Part shown: piece after piece, positions 1 through 5,858 of the stretch
Position numbering within the stretch: position 1 is the first letter of the stretch
How the letters are laid out: each line of letters opens with the position of its first letter
Assembly (NCBI GenBank): GCA_934574095.1
Contig: CAKTMW010000063.1
Location: forward strand, 1-6,636
Origin: an uncultured Oscillospiraceae bacterium
GTDB taxonomy: Bacteria > Bacillota > Clostridia > Oscillospirales > Oscillospiraceae
Reading direction: 5' to 3'
Length of the DNA stretch: 6,636 bases
Translations under genes and position numbers: made by a program
Notes under the pieces: generated by a model
What the model saw: only the letters and a program-made list of their open reading frames with translations
What the model was told of the DNA's origin: nothing
Databases searched by the model: none

Positions 1-43
1 GCCCCTTAAGGGGCTTCGTCCGTAATAGGCCCTTATAGGGCCT
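1..43. repeat. Two tandem inverted repeats at the left edge
   Basis: Two perfect palindromic stems lie side by side. The first is at 1-14 (GCCCCTTAAGGGGC). The second is at 27-43, with 7 paired bases on each side of a TAT centre. The second contains the stop codon of the leftward MATE gene at 33-35. Neither is followed by a clear T run on either strand inside the window. They probably belong to the transcription-end region shared by the MATE gene and whatever lies further left, but the first one is cut off from its context by the window edge. Confidence 0.55.
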
Positions 44-1379
44 GGTCAAACCTCCGGCTTAGCCGGAGGTTTTGATTCAAAAACCTTCTCAGAAACCACA
101 CTGCCATCACGGCGCAGACGGTTTCGGAGATCACCGGCGCGTACCAGATGGCATTGCCGCCCACGGTGAAGGCCAGCGCCAGCAGCGCGGCAGCCTGAAA
201 CGCCAGTCCCCGGCCCACGGAAATGCAGATGGCCCCCACAGGGCGTTCCACCGCCGTCAGGAAGCCGCCCATCAGAATGTTGGCACCCAGCAGCAGGTAG
301 CACAGGCCATACCGCCGCAGTGCCCCCGCCGCCTCGGTCACCAGCCACGGCTTCTCCGCGTCCAGGAATATCCCGGCGATCTGTGGCGCGAAGGCCATCA
401 CCACCGCGCAGATGACCGCCGTCATGATCCCCACCGCCGTGAAGCCGTACCGCAGCAGCTTCCGATAGCCTGCCGTATCCTCCTTGCCGTAGTGGTAGCT
501 GACCAGGGGCTGGCTGCCCTGGGAGATGCCCAGCATGGTATTGATGATCAGCGTGTTCACATAGGCGATGATGGTGTAGCACACCAGTCCGTCGTCCCCC
601 AGACACCGCAGGATCACGCGGTTGAAGAGGAAGATCATCACGCCGTTGCACAGCTCCGTCACGCCGTCGGCCACGCCGATAGGGAGGAGCCGCTTGTAGA
701 TGCGCCAATCCATTTTGAATTTGACAAAGTGGAAGGTATTATGGCCCCGCAGGAAGTGGCGCAGATAGATGACGCAGGTCAGCAGCTGGGAGAGGCCGGT
801 GGCAAAGGCTGCGCCCCACACGCCCCAATCCAGCAGGAAGATAGCCACGTAGTCCAGCGCACAGTTGGTCAGGCACCCGGTGATGACCGTCAGAATGGCG
901 ATGCGGGGGTAGCCGTCGGTCTTGATGAGCACCTCCATGTTGTAGGACACGATGAAGCACACCGCGAAGGGCGCGAGACCCCGCAGGTAATCAATGGTAT
1001 ATTGGTACGTGACGCCTTTCGCGCCCAGCAGCACGGCAAATGGCTCCAGAAACACAAAGACCAGCGCCGTGATGGTCAGGCCGATGCACGTCAGCAATAC
1101 GGTGTTCTGGGAGAACAGGCTGTTGGCCTTCCTGTCCTCGCCTTTCCCCAGATAGATGGCGATGATGGTGCTGGTGCCTACGGCGAAGATGATGCCGATG
1201 GAGAACAGCACATTGGTGAAGGGCACCGCCAGATTCACCGCCGCCATGGCGTATTCACCCACGCCCCTGGCCACCATCAGGCCATCCACAATGGAATACA
1301 GGCTGAACACCATCAGCGACGCCACCGTGGCCGCCACGAAATGGAAAAACTGCGACAAAAGACTGCGCTCATTGAGCAT
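33..1379 (-). CDS. MATE-family multidrug/Na+ (H+) antiporter
   Basis: This 448-residue integral membrane protein has the length and hydrophobic pattern of the MATE (MatE) exporter family: twelve predicted membrane segments as two six-helix halves, roughly residues 10-210 and 235-435. The N-terminal stretch with SLYSIVDGLMVARGVGEYAMAA is typical of family members, as is the later SQGSQPLVSYHYG segment at the start of the second half. Members use a sodium or proton gradient to export cationic drugs or metabolites; the substrate here cannot be read from sequence. The ATG at 1377-1379 has a GAGGAG site 11 nt upstream (1391-1396), a little far but the only good option. The gene has its own promoter and is divergent from the Na/Pi transporter. 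Oddly, its last eight or so codons run through a terminator-like hairpin, giving an Arg-rich tail (NLRLSRRFDQAL). Family assignment is firm; function beyond export is inferred. Confidence 0.9.
   Translation of the reverse strand: MLNERSLLSQFFHFVAATVASLMVFSLYSIVDGLMVARGVGEYAMAAVNLAVPFTNVLFSIGIIFAVGTSTIIAIYLGKGEDRKANSLFSQNTVLLTCIGLTITALVFVFLEPFAVLLGAKGVTYQYTIDYLRGLAPFAVCFIVSYNMEVLIKTDGYPRIAILTVITGCLTNCALDYVAIFLLDWGVWGAAFATGLSQLLTCVIYLRHFLRGHNTFHFVKFKMDWRIYKRLLPIGVADGVTELCNGVMIFLFNRVILRCLGDDGLVCYTIIAYVNTLIINTMLGISQGSQPLVSYHYGKEDTAGYRKLLRYGFTAVGIMTAVICAVVMAFAPQIAGIFLDAEKPWLVTEAAGALRRYGLCYLLLGANILMGGFLTAVERPVGAICISVGRGLAFQAAALLALAFTVGGNAIWYAPVISETVCAVMAVWFLRRFLNQNLRLSRRFDQAL
48..77 (+). terminator. 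Likely intrinsic terminator overlapping the MATE gene end
   Basis: An 11-bp perfect stem (48-58 with 62-72) with a 3-nt loop TTA is followed on the plus strand by a short T run (70-73, then GATT). That is the layout of a rho-independent terminator for a rightward gene lying left of the window. The stem sits entirely inside the last codons of the leftward MATE gene, encoding residues 437-444. On the minus strand the T run is only three bases, so termination in that direction is less certain. Confidence 0.5.
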
Positions 1380-1433
1380 TTTAGATGGTACTCCTCACTT
1401 TCCTCCCCTGGTTTGCAAAGGGGTATTTTTTCT

Positions 1434-1462
1434 ATTTTAACGAAAAAAATAGCTTCTGTCAA
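1434..1462 (-). promoter_or_regulatory. Sigma-A-type promoter of the MATE gene
   Basis: Read on the minus strand, a perfect -35 TTGACA (1457-1462) and a -10 TAAAAT (1434-1439) are separated by 17 bp. Transcription would begin near 1427, leaving an untranslated leader of about 48 nt. That leader contains a small hairpin (1405-1409 with 1419-1423). Confidence 0.8.
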
Positions 1463-1478
1463 ATACGGTTTTCGTTAA
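1437..1478. promoter_or_regulatory. Operator-like 10-bp dyad around the MATE promoter
   Basis: TTAACGAAAA at 1437-1446 is exactly inverted as TTTTCGTTAA at 1469-1478, with 22 bp between the arms and 32 bp between arm centres. One arm overlaps the -10 box of the MATE promoter, the -35 box lies between the arms, and the other arm is just upstream of the -35. This placement suits a repressor site. No regulator gene is in the window, so the binding protein is unknown. Confidence 0.45.
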
Positions 1479-1532
1479 GATACGCCGGGATGGAAAAAAC
1501 AGGAAAAAGCTGTGTAGAAAAATTAACAAAGC

Positions 1533-1561
1533 TTGTCAAACCTCCGGCTGTCATGTATACT
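1533..1561 (+). promoter_or_regulatory. Sigma-A-type promoter of the Na/Pi transporter gene
   Basis: TTGTCA (1533-1538) and TATACT (1556-1561) are separated by exactly 17 bp, each one mismatch from consensus. The predicted start of transcription is near 1568, about 40 nt before the chosen start codon. The spacer contains a 15-base sequence that also occurs in the terminator region at 45-59. Confidence 0.75.
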
Positions 1562-1608
1562 GATACTGTATGTGAGAATTCATTATAATAGCATGGGAGA
1601 GTTTGGGC

Positions 1609-3366
1609 ATGGGAATTGCGGACATCATATCGCTGCTGGGCGGCATTGCGCTGTTTTTATACGGCATGGCCGTCATGGGCGACAATCTGAAGAAGGTGGC
1701 CGGCAGCAAGCTGGAGATCGTACTCTATAAGCTGTCGGGGACGCCGCTGAAGGGCGTACTGCTGGGCACCGCCGTCACCGCTGTGATCCAGTCCTCCTCC
1801 GCCACCTCCGTCATGGTGGTGGGCTTCGTCAACTCCGGCATGATGAAGGTGCGGCAGGCCATCGGCGTTATCATGGGCGCTATTCTGGGCACCAGCGTTA
1901 CCGGCTGGATCCTGTGCCTGAACAGTATCTCCGGCGGCAGCGGCTGGGTGGACCTGCTCTCCACCGCCACGCTGACGGGTATGTTCGCCATCGTGGGCAT
2001 TCTGCTGCGGATGGTGAAGGGCAAGCCCACCCGCAAGCATCTGGGCAACATTCTGCTGGGCTTCGCCGTGCTGATGTACGGCATGACCGCCATGTCCTCC
2101 GCTGTGGCGCCCCTGAAGGAGAGCCAGGAATTCATCGATATCCTCACCAAGTTCTCCAACCCGCTGCTGGGTATTCTGGTGGGCCTTGCTTTCACCAGCG
2201 TACTGCAAAGCGCCAGCGCCGCCGTGGGTATTTTACAGGTGCTGGCCGGAACCGGCGCCATCACCTTCGAGATCGCCCTGCCCATCACCATGGGCATCGC
2301 CATCGGCGCAGCGGTCCCTGTGCTGCTGTCGGCGCTGGGCGCCAATATCAGCGGCAAGCGCACCGCCTTTGTGTACCTGCTGATCGACGTGCTGGGCGCG
2401 GCCATCTGGGCGCTGGTGTTCTATACCGCCAACGCTATCTTCCACTTTACCTTTATGACCGTCACCATGACCACTGTCACCGTGGCGCTGATGAATACCC
2501 TTTTCCGTCTGGCCACCGTGGTGGTGCTGACCCCCACCATCCCCCTGCTGGAAAAGCTGGTGGTCTGGCTGATCCCCGATACCGGCGGCGAGCTGATGGC
2601 GCAGCACGATATGGACCGGCTGGAGGAGCGCTTCCTTCAGCACCCCGCCCTCGCCATCGAGCAGAGCCGCATGGTCACCGATTCCATGGCGGAGTATGCC
2701 CGCACCAACCTGCTGCGGGCCATGGGGCTGCGGGGGAAATACACCGACCGGGGCTATGAGCAGGTGGAGGAGTCCGAGGAGCTTATCGACCGCTATGAGG
2801 ACAAGCTGGGCACCTACCTCATGAAGCTGACCGCCCGGTCCCTGTCTCCGGAGCAGACGGAGGAGGTGGCCAAATACCTCCACACCATCTCCGACTTTGA
2901 GCGTATCTCCGACCACGCCTGCAATGTGGCCGACGTATGCCAGGAGATCGATGAGAAGAAGATCGCTTTCTCCGAAAGCGCCCTTCAAGAGCTGGACGTG
3001 CTGGAATCCGCCGTCACGGAGATACTGGCCATTTCTATCGACGCCTTTACCCGCGGCGACCTGCAATTGGCCGCCCGCGTGGAGCCGCTGGAGGAGATCA
3101 TCGACGGATTGTGCGACGAGATGAAATCCCACCATGTGGACCGTCTCCAGCAGGGCGTTTGTACCCTGAACCAGGGCTTTGTGTTCAACGACCTGCTGAC
3201 CAACTACGAGCGTGTGGCCGACCACTGCTCCAACATCGCCGTGGCCGTCATCGAGGTGGAGAGCGACAGCTTTGACACCCATGAGTATCTCAACAGCGTC
3301 AAGGCCATGAAGGACGCCTCCTTCGCCCGGTACTACGACGAATATAAGAAGAAATACACCTTCTGA
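1609..3366 (+). CDS. Na/Pi cotransporter family protein with PhoU-like C-terminal domain
   Basis: This 585-residue membrane protein is of the Na+/phosphate cotransporter (NptA/YjbB-like) family. It carries the duplicated Na_Pi_cotrans repeat with the signature QSSSA at residues 61-65 and the second copy as QSASA at 200-204. Hydrophobic segments run to about residue 325. From about residue 345 it is a soluble, acidic, helical region that looks like a PhoU-type domain, including segments such as HTISDFERISDHACNVADV and, later, NYERVADHCSNIAVAV, the paired E/D-rich helices of PhoU. In known relatives this design is linked to phosphate transport (uptake or efflux) with a regulatory tail. I chose ATG 1609 because GGGAGA at 1594-1599 sits 9 nt before it; the in-frame TTG at 1603 would leave only 3 nt. 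The gene is monocistronic, ending convergently with the DMT permease. Family is firm; direction of transport and true ion are not shown. Confidence 0.9.
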   Translation: MGIADIISLLGGIALFLYGMAVMGDNLKKVAGSKLEIVLYKLSGTPLKGVLLGTAVTAVIQSSSATSVMVVGFVNSGMMKVRQAIGVIMGAILGTSVTGWILCLNSISGGSGWVDLLSTATLTGMFAIVGILLRMVKGKPTRKHLGNILLGFAVLMYGMTAMSSAVAPLKESQEFIDILTKFSNPLLGILVGLAFTSVLQSASAAVGILQVLAGTGAITFEIALPITMGIAIGAAVPVLLSALGANISGKRTAFVYLLIDVLGAAIWALVFYTANAIFHFTFMTVTMTTVTVALMNTLFRLATVVVLTPTIPLLEKLVVWLIPDTGGELMAQHDMDRLEERFLQHPALAIEQSRMVTDSMAEYARTNLLRAMGLRGKYTDRGYEQVEESEELIDRYEDKLGTYLMKLTARSLSPEQTEEVAKYLHTISDFERISDHACNVADVCQEIDEKKIAFSESALQELDVLESAVTEILAISIDAFTRGDLQLAARVEPLEEIIDGLCDEMKSHHVDRLQQGVCTLNQGFVFNDLLTNYERVADHCSNIAVAVIEVESDSFDTHEYLNSVKAMKDASFARYYDEYKKKYTF

Positions 3367-3379
3367 GAAGGATAGACGA

Positions 3380-3413
3380 AGAACTCCGTATGCCGAACGG
3401 CACACGGAGTTCT
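3380..3413. terminator. Hairpin between two convergent genes, probable bidirectional terminator
   Basis: A 10-bp stem (3380-3389 with 3404-3413), one A/C mismatch, then 4 more pairs closes a GAAC loop at 3395-3398. It falls in the 61-bp gap between the ends of the Na/Pi transporter and the DMT permease. T content after the stem is modest on both strands (TGTTGCTT on plus, TCGTC on minus), so efficiency is uncertain. Confidence 0.65.
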
Positions 3414-3427
3414 GTTGCTTGCGCAGG

Positions 3428-4303
3428 TTATTTCTTGTACGCGAAGATCACGCCCACGGTGATGAGCACCGCGCCGATGATGCTCATGACGGAGATGGGC
3501 TCGCCCAGCAGCAGCCAGCCCACGAACACCGTCACAAAGGGGGAGGCGTACAGGTAGTTGTTGGTCACCACCACGCCCAGGGACTTGAAGGCGATGTTCC
3601 AGATGGCGAAGCACACGGCGTTGCCCATCACGCCAAGGAACAGCCAGCTGATGAGCACCTTGGGCTGGGTGAACAGCGGCGCCAGGTCCGGCATACCGTC
3701 GGCCAGCAGCATCAGGGGCACCGCCGTGAGGAATGCCCACAGGAATACCCGGCGGGTGACGATGAAATTGTCGTACTGTTCCGTGTACTTTTTAATAAGT
3801 ATGGAATAGATGGCCCACATCAGCGCTGCGGCCAGCGCCAGCAGATCGCCCACGGGGCTGAGGTGGAAGGACATCTGCCCGTTCAGCACCACCAGCACTA
3901 CGCCTGCGATGGCGATCACCGCGCCGATGTACACATACTTGCCCAGCCGCTCGTTGTTGCGGCTGAACAGCTGCGCCAGCAGCACCGTCAGAATGGGGCT
4001 CATGGCCACCAGAATGCTGACGTTGGCGGCGTAGGTGTGGTCCAGCGCCGTATTTTGCAGATAGAAGTAGAAGCTGCCGCCGGTGATGCCGATGAGGATG
4101 AACATCAGCTCGTCCTTCCAGGGCAGTTTCAGGGTCCTGGGCCGCAGCACCCACAGCGTCACGTAGGCAAGGCCCATCCGCAGGGGGATGATCTGGATGG
4201 GCGTAAAGTCCACCAGCAGGTTCTTGGTCAGCACAAAGCAGCTGCCCCATACCAGAATGGTGATGATGGCGAAGATGTGGCCCATCACTTTGGATTTTTC
4301 CAT
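3428..4303 (-). CDS. EamA-domain DMT-superfamily permease
   Basis: This 291-residue protein has ten hydrophobic segments in two similar five-helix halves, the hallmark of EamA transporters in the drug/metabolite transporter superfamily. The first half opens with WGSCFVLTKNLLVDFTPIQI, a typical EamA start, and the second begins near residue 150 (GDLLALAAALMWAIYSILIKKY). The late segment with YLYASPFVTVFVGWLLLGEP is the characteristic end of the second repeat. Relatives export or import amino acids, nucleosides or other small metabolites across the cytoplasmic membrane; no substrate can be assigned. The ATG at 4301-4303 has an excellent AGGAGG (4312-4317) 8 nt upstream. It is transcribed away from the nucleotidyltransferase and toward the Na/Pi transporter, and so appears to be a single-gene unit. 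Length is normal and no defects are visible. Confidence 0.9.
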   Translation of the reverse strand: MEKSKVMGHIFAIITILVWGSCFVLTKNLLVDFTPIQIIPLRMGLAYVTLWVLRPRTLKLPWKDELMFILIGITGGSFYFYLQNTALDHTYAANVSILVAMSPILTVLLAQLFSRNNERLGKYVYIGAVIAIAGVVLVVLNGQMSFHLSPVGDLLALAAALMWAIYSILIKKYTEQYDNFIVTRRVFLWAFLTAVPLMLLADGMPDLAPLFTQPKVLISWLFLGVMGNAVCFAIWNIAFKSLGVVVTNNYLYASPFVTVFVGWLLLGEPISVMSIIGAVLITVGVIFAYKK

Positions 4304-4341
4304 GGGAAACGCCTCCTGAGATATTTTTTCGCAATATATCT

Positions 4342-4370
4342 ATTATAGGGGAGAGGAAGAGGAAAATCCA
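4342..4370 (-). promoter_or_regulatory. Probable promoter of the DMT permease gene
   Basis: On the minus strand a perfect TATAAT (complement of 4342-4347) lies 38 bp upstream of the start codon. The best-spaced -35 is a weak TGGATT (4365-4370) at 17 bp. The -10 is convincing; the -35 is not. Confidence 0.5.
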
Positions 4371-4415
4371 GAGAAAATTACAAGTTTCCCGAAAAATTTT
4401 GCAGGCAAAAGGCGG

Positions 4416-4444
4416 TTGCCCTTTCCTGGGAAACATGGTATCAT
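4416..4444 (+). promoter_or_regulatory. Extended -10 promoter of the nucleotidyltransferase gene
   Basis: TTGCCC (4416-4421) and TATCAT (4439-4444) are 17 bp apart, with a TGG extension directly before the -10 (4436-4438). Transcription would start near 4451. That rules out starting the protein at the upstream in-frame TTG at 4416, which coincides with the -35 box. Confidence 0.65.
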
Positions 4445-4481
4445 GAGGGCGGAACATTTTCCGCAACAGGAGGAAACGAAC

Positions 4482-5402
4482 ATGCGGCATGCGACATTGG
4501 TGGTCATGGCGGCGGGCATGGGCTCCCGCTACGGCGGCAACAAGCAGGTGGACGGCGTAGGCCCCCACGGTGAAATTCTGATGAATTACGGCATCTACGA
4601 CGCGGCGCGGGCGGGCTTTGATAAGGTGGTGTTCGTCATCAAGCCGGAGATCCGCGACCTGATCCACCGGCTGGCAGGCGACGCGCTGGAGACGCTCCAT
4701 ACGCCGGACGGCCGCAAGGTGGAGTTCTGCTATGCGGAGCAGACCTTTGACTCCGTGCCGGATTTCTACCATATCCCGGAAGGCCGCACCAAGCCCTTCG
4801 GCACGGCCCACGCGGTGCTGTGTACCCGCAGCTATGTCCACGAGCCCTTCTGCGTCATCAATGCCGACGACTATTACGGCGTGGACGCCTATCGCACTAT
4901 GTACGACGCGCTCCAGACGCTGCCGGAGCGGGGCAAGGCCGTCATGGTGGGCTATCTTCTGAAAAACACCGTCAGCAAGTACGGCACCGTTACCCGCGGC
5001 GTCTGCCATACGGCGGACGGCCAGCTGACCGATATCCGCGAGACTATGAAGATACAGCTGTTCCCCGACGGCAGCATCGCCGACATGGCGGACGGCGCCC
5101 GCCGGGACCTGGACGGCGACAGTGTGGTGTCCATGAACTTCTGGGGCTTTTCGCCTGCCATCTATGAGGATATGGAGCGGTATTTCCACGACTTCCTCCG
5201 TACTGTCGGCGACGATATCAAGGCCGAGTGCCTGCTGCCTGCCATGGTGGGCGACCTGATGGATAAAGGCCAGCTGACGGTGTCGGTGCTGGAATCCGCC
5301 GACCAGTGGTTCGGCATGACCTATCACGAGGACCGTCCCCGTGTGGCGGCGGCGCTGCAGAAGCTCCACGACGAAGGGGTGTATCCCGACAAGCTGGCGT
5401 GA
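4482..5402 (+). CDS. Nucleotidyltransferase, NDP-sugar pyrophosphorylase-like fold
   Basis: This 306-residue soluble protein is of the NTP_transferase family, which couples an NTP to a phosphorylated sugar or polyol and releases pyrophosphate. The nucleotide-binding loop is MAAGMGSRYGGNKQ at residues 9-22, where GG replaces the more usual proline-containing part; K21 would be the conserved lysine. KPFGTAHAVL (104-113) matches the family's base-binding GTA segment, and NADDYYG (127-133) supplies the metal-binding aspartates. The YGG-K variant loop together with DGVGPHGE recurs in a branch annotated only as nucleotidyltransferase in anaerobes, as far as I recall. ATG 4482 is chosen because AGGAGG (4468-4473) lies 8 nt upstream. 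No sugar kinase, epimerase or glycosyltransferase is adjacent, so the substrate is unknown. There are no membrane segments and no sign of truncation. Confidence 0.85.
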   Translation: MRHATLVVMAAGMGSRYGGNKQVDGVGPHGEILMNYGIYDAARAGFDKVVFVIKPEIRDLIHRLAGDALETLHTPDGRKVEFCYAEQTFDSVPDFYHIPEGRTKPFGTAHAVLCTRSYVHEPFCVINADDYYGVDAYRTMYDALQTLPERGKAVMVGYLLKNTVSKYGTVTRGVCHTADGQLTDIRETMKIQLFPDGSIADMADGARRDLDGDSVVSMNFWGFSPAIYEDMERYFHDFLRTVGDDIKAECLLPAMVGDLMDKGQLTVSVLESADQWFGMTYHEDRPRVAAALQKLHDEGVYPDKLA

Positions 5403-5410
5403 GATATTTC

Positions 5411-5530
5411 GCGCCTGCGGCGCAGGGGAGTTTCGTGGCTCCGGCCACGAGGTACTTTTTGCCCATGGCGGCAAAAGTAGGTCGCCCCGGAGGGCGAAAC
5501 CTTCCCTCGCGCCGGGGCGCGAAACTCCCC
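5411..5530. repeat. Compound hairpin repeat element with 11-bp terminal inverted repeats
   Basis: Starting nine bases after the nucleotidyltransferase stop, this stretch is packed with stems: 5411-5415/5419-5423, 5433-5439/5444-5450, 5453-5463/5470-5479 (one bulge), 5482-5487/5492-5497 and 5507-5512/5517-5522. GGGGAGTTTCG at 5425-5435 is exactly inverted at 5520-5530, enclosing the central hairpins. Several hairpins share a TTTCG-stem-YCCG-stem-CGA plan, some in opposite orientation, with different stem bases that still pair. This resembles REP/MITE-like dispersed intergenic repeats, and I recall similar sequence in gut Oscillospiraceae, but copy number cannot be shown from one window. It codes for no recognised protein. 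Confidence 0.65.
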
Positions 5531-5536
5531 AAGACA

Positions 5537-5569
5537 ACAAGACCGCGGAGCGCTGCTCCGCGGTCTTGT
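5537..5569. terminator. Strong 15-bp hairpin, probable bidirectional terminator
   Basis: A perfect 15-bp GC-rich stem (5537-5551 with 5555-5569) closes a GCT loop. It lies between the end of the nucleotidyltransferase gene and the end of the leftward small gene, so it could stop transcription from both sides. Its outer pairs are A/T-rich (ACAAGA/TCTTGT), but there is no long T run after it. It may instead act as an RNA 3'-end stabiliser. Confidence 0.55.
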
Positions 5570-5601
5570 CCGCAATACCCGATGTGTTGGTTGTTGCGCC
5601 G

Positions 5602-5730
5602 TTAGCGGCAGTTCTTGCTGTCCTTGGCGTTCTTCGTGTTCTTGGTATTCTGGGTGTTCTGGGTATTGTTCTGGGTATTGTTCTGGGTGTCCTGAACGTC
5701 CTTGGTGTTCTTGCAATTCTTGTTTTCCAT
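5602..5730 (-). CDS. Small Asn/Thr/Lys/Gln-rich low-complexity protein, 42 residues
   Basis: I do not recognise this protein. It reads MENKNCKNTKDVQ at the start and KNAKDSKNCR at the end. The middle is made of three- and four-residue units of NTQ, NNTQ and NTK. Composition is 12 Asn, 7 Thr, 7 Lys and 5 Gln out of 42, with no aromatic residue, no Leu or Ile and a single Val. Two cysteines sit near the ends (residues 6 and 41), each flanked as KNC(K/R). It is hydrophilic, without signal peptide or membrane segment, and likely disordered. The case that it is a gene rests on GGAGG (5740-5744) 9 nt before ATG 5730, a clean stop TAA at 5602-5604 followed by a terminator-like hairpin, and a composition unlike the GC-rich surroundings. 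No convincing housekeeping promoter was found upstream. A spore-related or metal/thiol role is conceivable but unsupported. Confidence 0.65.
   Translation of the reverse strand: MENKNCKNTKDVQDTQNNTQNNTQNTQNTKNTKNAKDSKNCR
5662..5685 (-). repeat. 12-bp tandem repeat inside the small gene
   Basis: GGTATTGTTCTG (plus strand) occurs twice head to tail at 5662-5673 and 5674-5685, encoding two QNNT units. Shorter 9-bp variants continue on both sides, giving the protein its periodic sequence. Such an array can expand or contract by slippage in whole codons. Confidence 0.8.
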
Positions 5731-5823
5731 GAATCTGCACCTCCTTTATTTGTGCAAGCCTATCATTTCCCGCGAAAACGCCCCTTATGCATGGAAAAAA
5801 TAAAAAATCCTGTGAATTTTCTG

Positions 5824-5852
5824 TTGACAAACCGGAAGGGAACAGGTATAAT
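5824..5852 (+). promoter_or_regulatory. Consensus promoter of the infC operon
   Basis: TTGACA (5824-5829) and TATAAT (5847-5852) with a 17-bp spacer match the housekeeping consensus exactly. Transcription is expected near 5859, giving a leader of about 150 nt before infC. Such strength fits a ribosomal operon that is restrained downstream by attenuation. Confidence 0.9.
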
Positions 5853-5858
5853 ACTTCT

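Noticed and set aside
72..1478. Long plus-strand open frame (468 codons) opposite the MATE gene
   Set aside because: It lacks a ribosome binding site, is rich in His/Gln/Arg/Gly as expected from the antisense of GC-rich membrane-protein codons, and resembles no family.
1603..1608. TTG start for the Na/Pi transporter
   Set aside because: It would be only three bases from the GGGAGA site, while ATG 1609 is correctly spaced.
2233..3405. Minus-strand open frame (390 codons) opposite the Na/Pi transporter
   Set aside because: Antisense shadow of a well-supported gene; no ribosome binding site or recognisable domain, and it runs through the terminator hairpin.
3792..5540. Minus-strand open frame (582 codons) spanning the nucleotidyltransferase and part of the permease
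   Set aside because: It crosses two real genes, both their promoters and the hairpin repeat, and its translation is low-complexity out-of-frame sequence.
5731..5823. Promoter for the small Asn-rich gene
   Set aside because: Minus-strand candidates such as CATAAG or GATAGG lack a matching -35 at correct spacing; a sporulation-type promoter could not be judged by eye.
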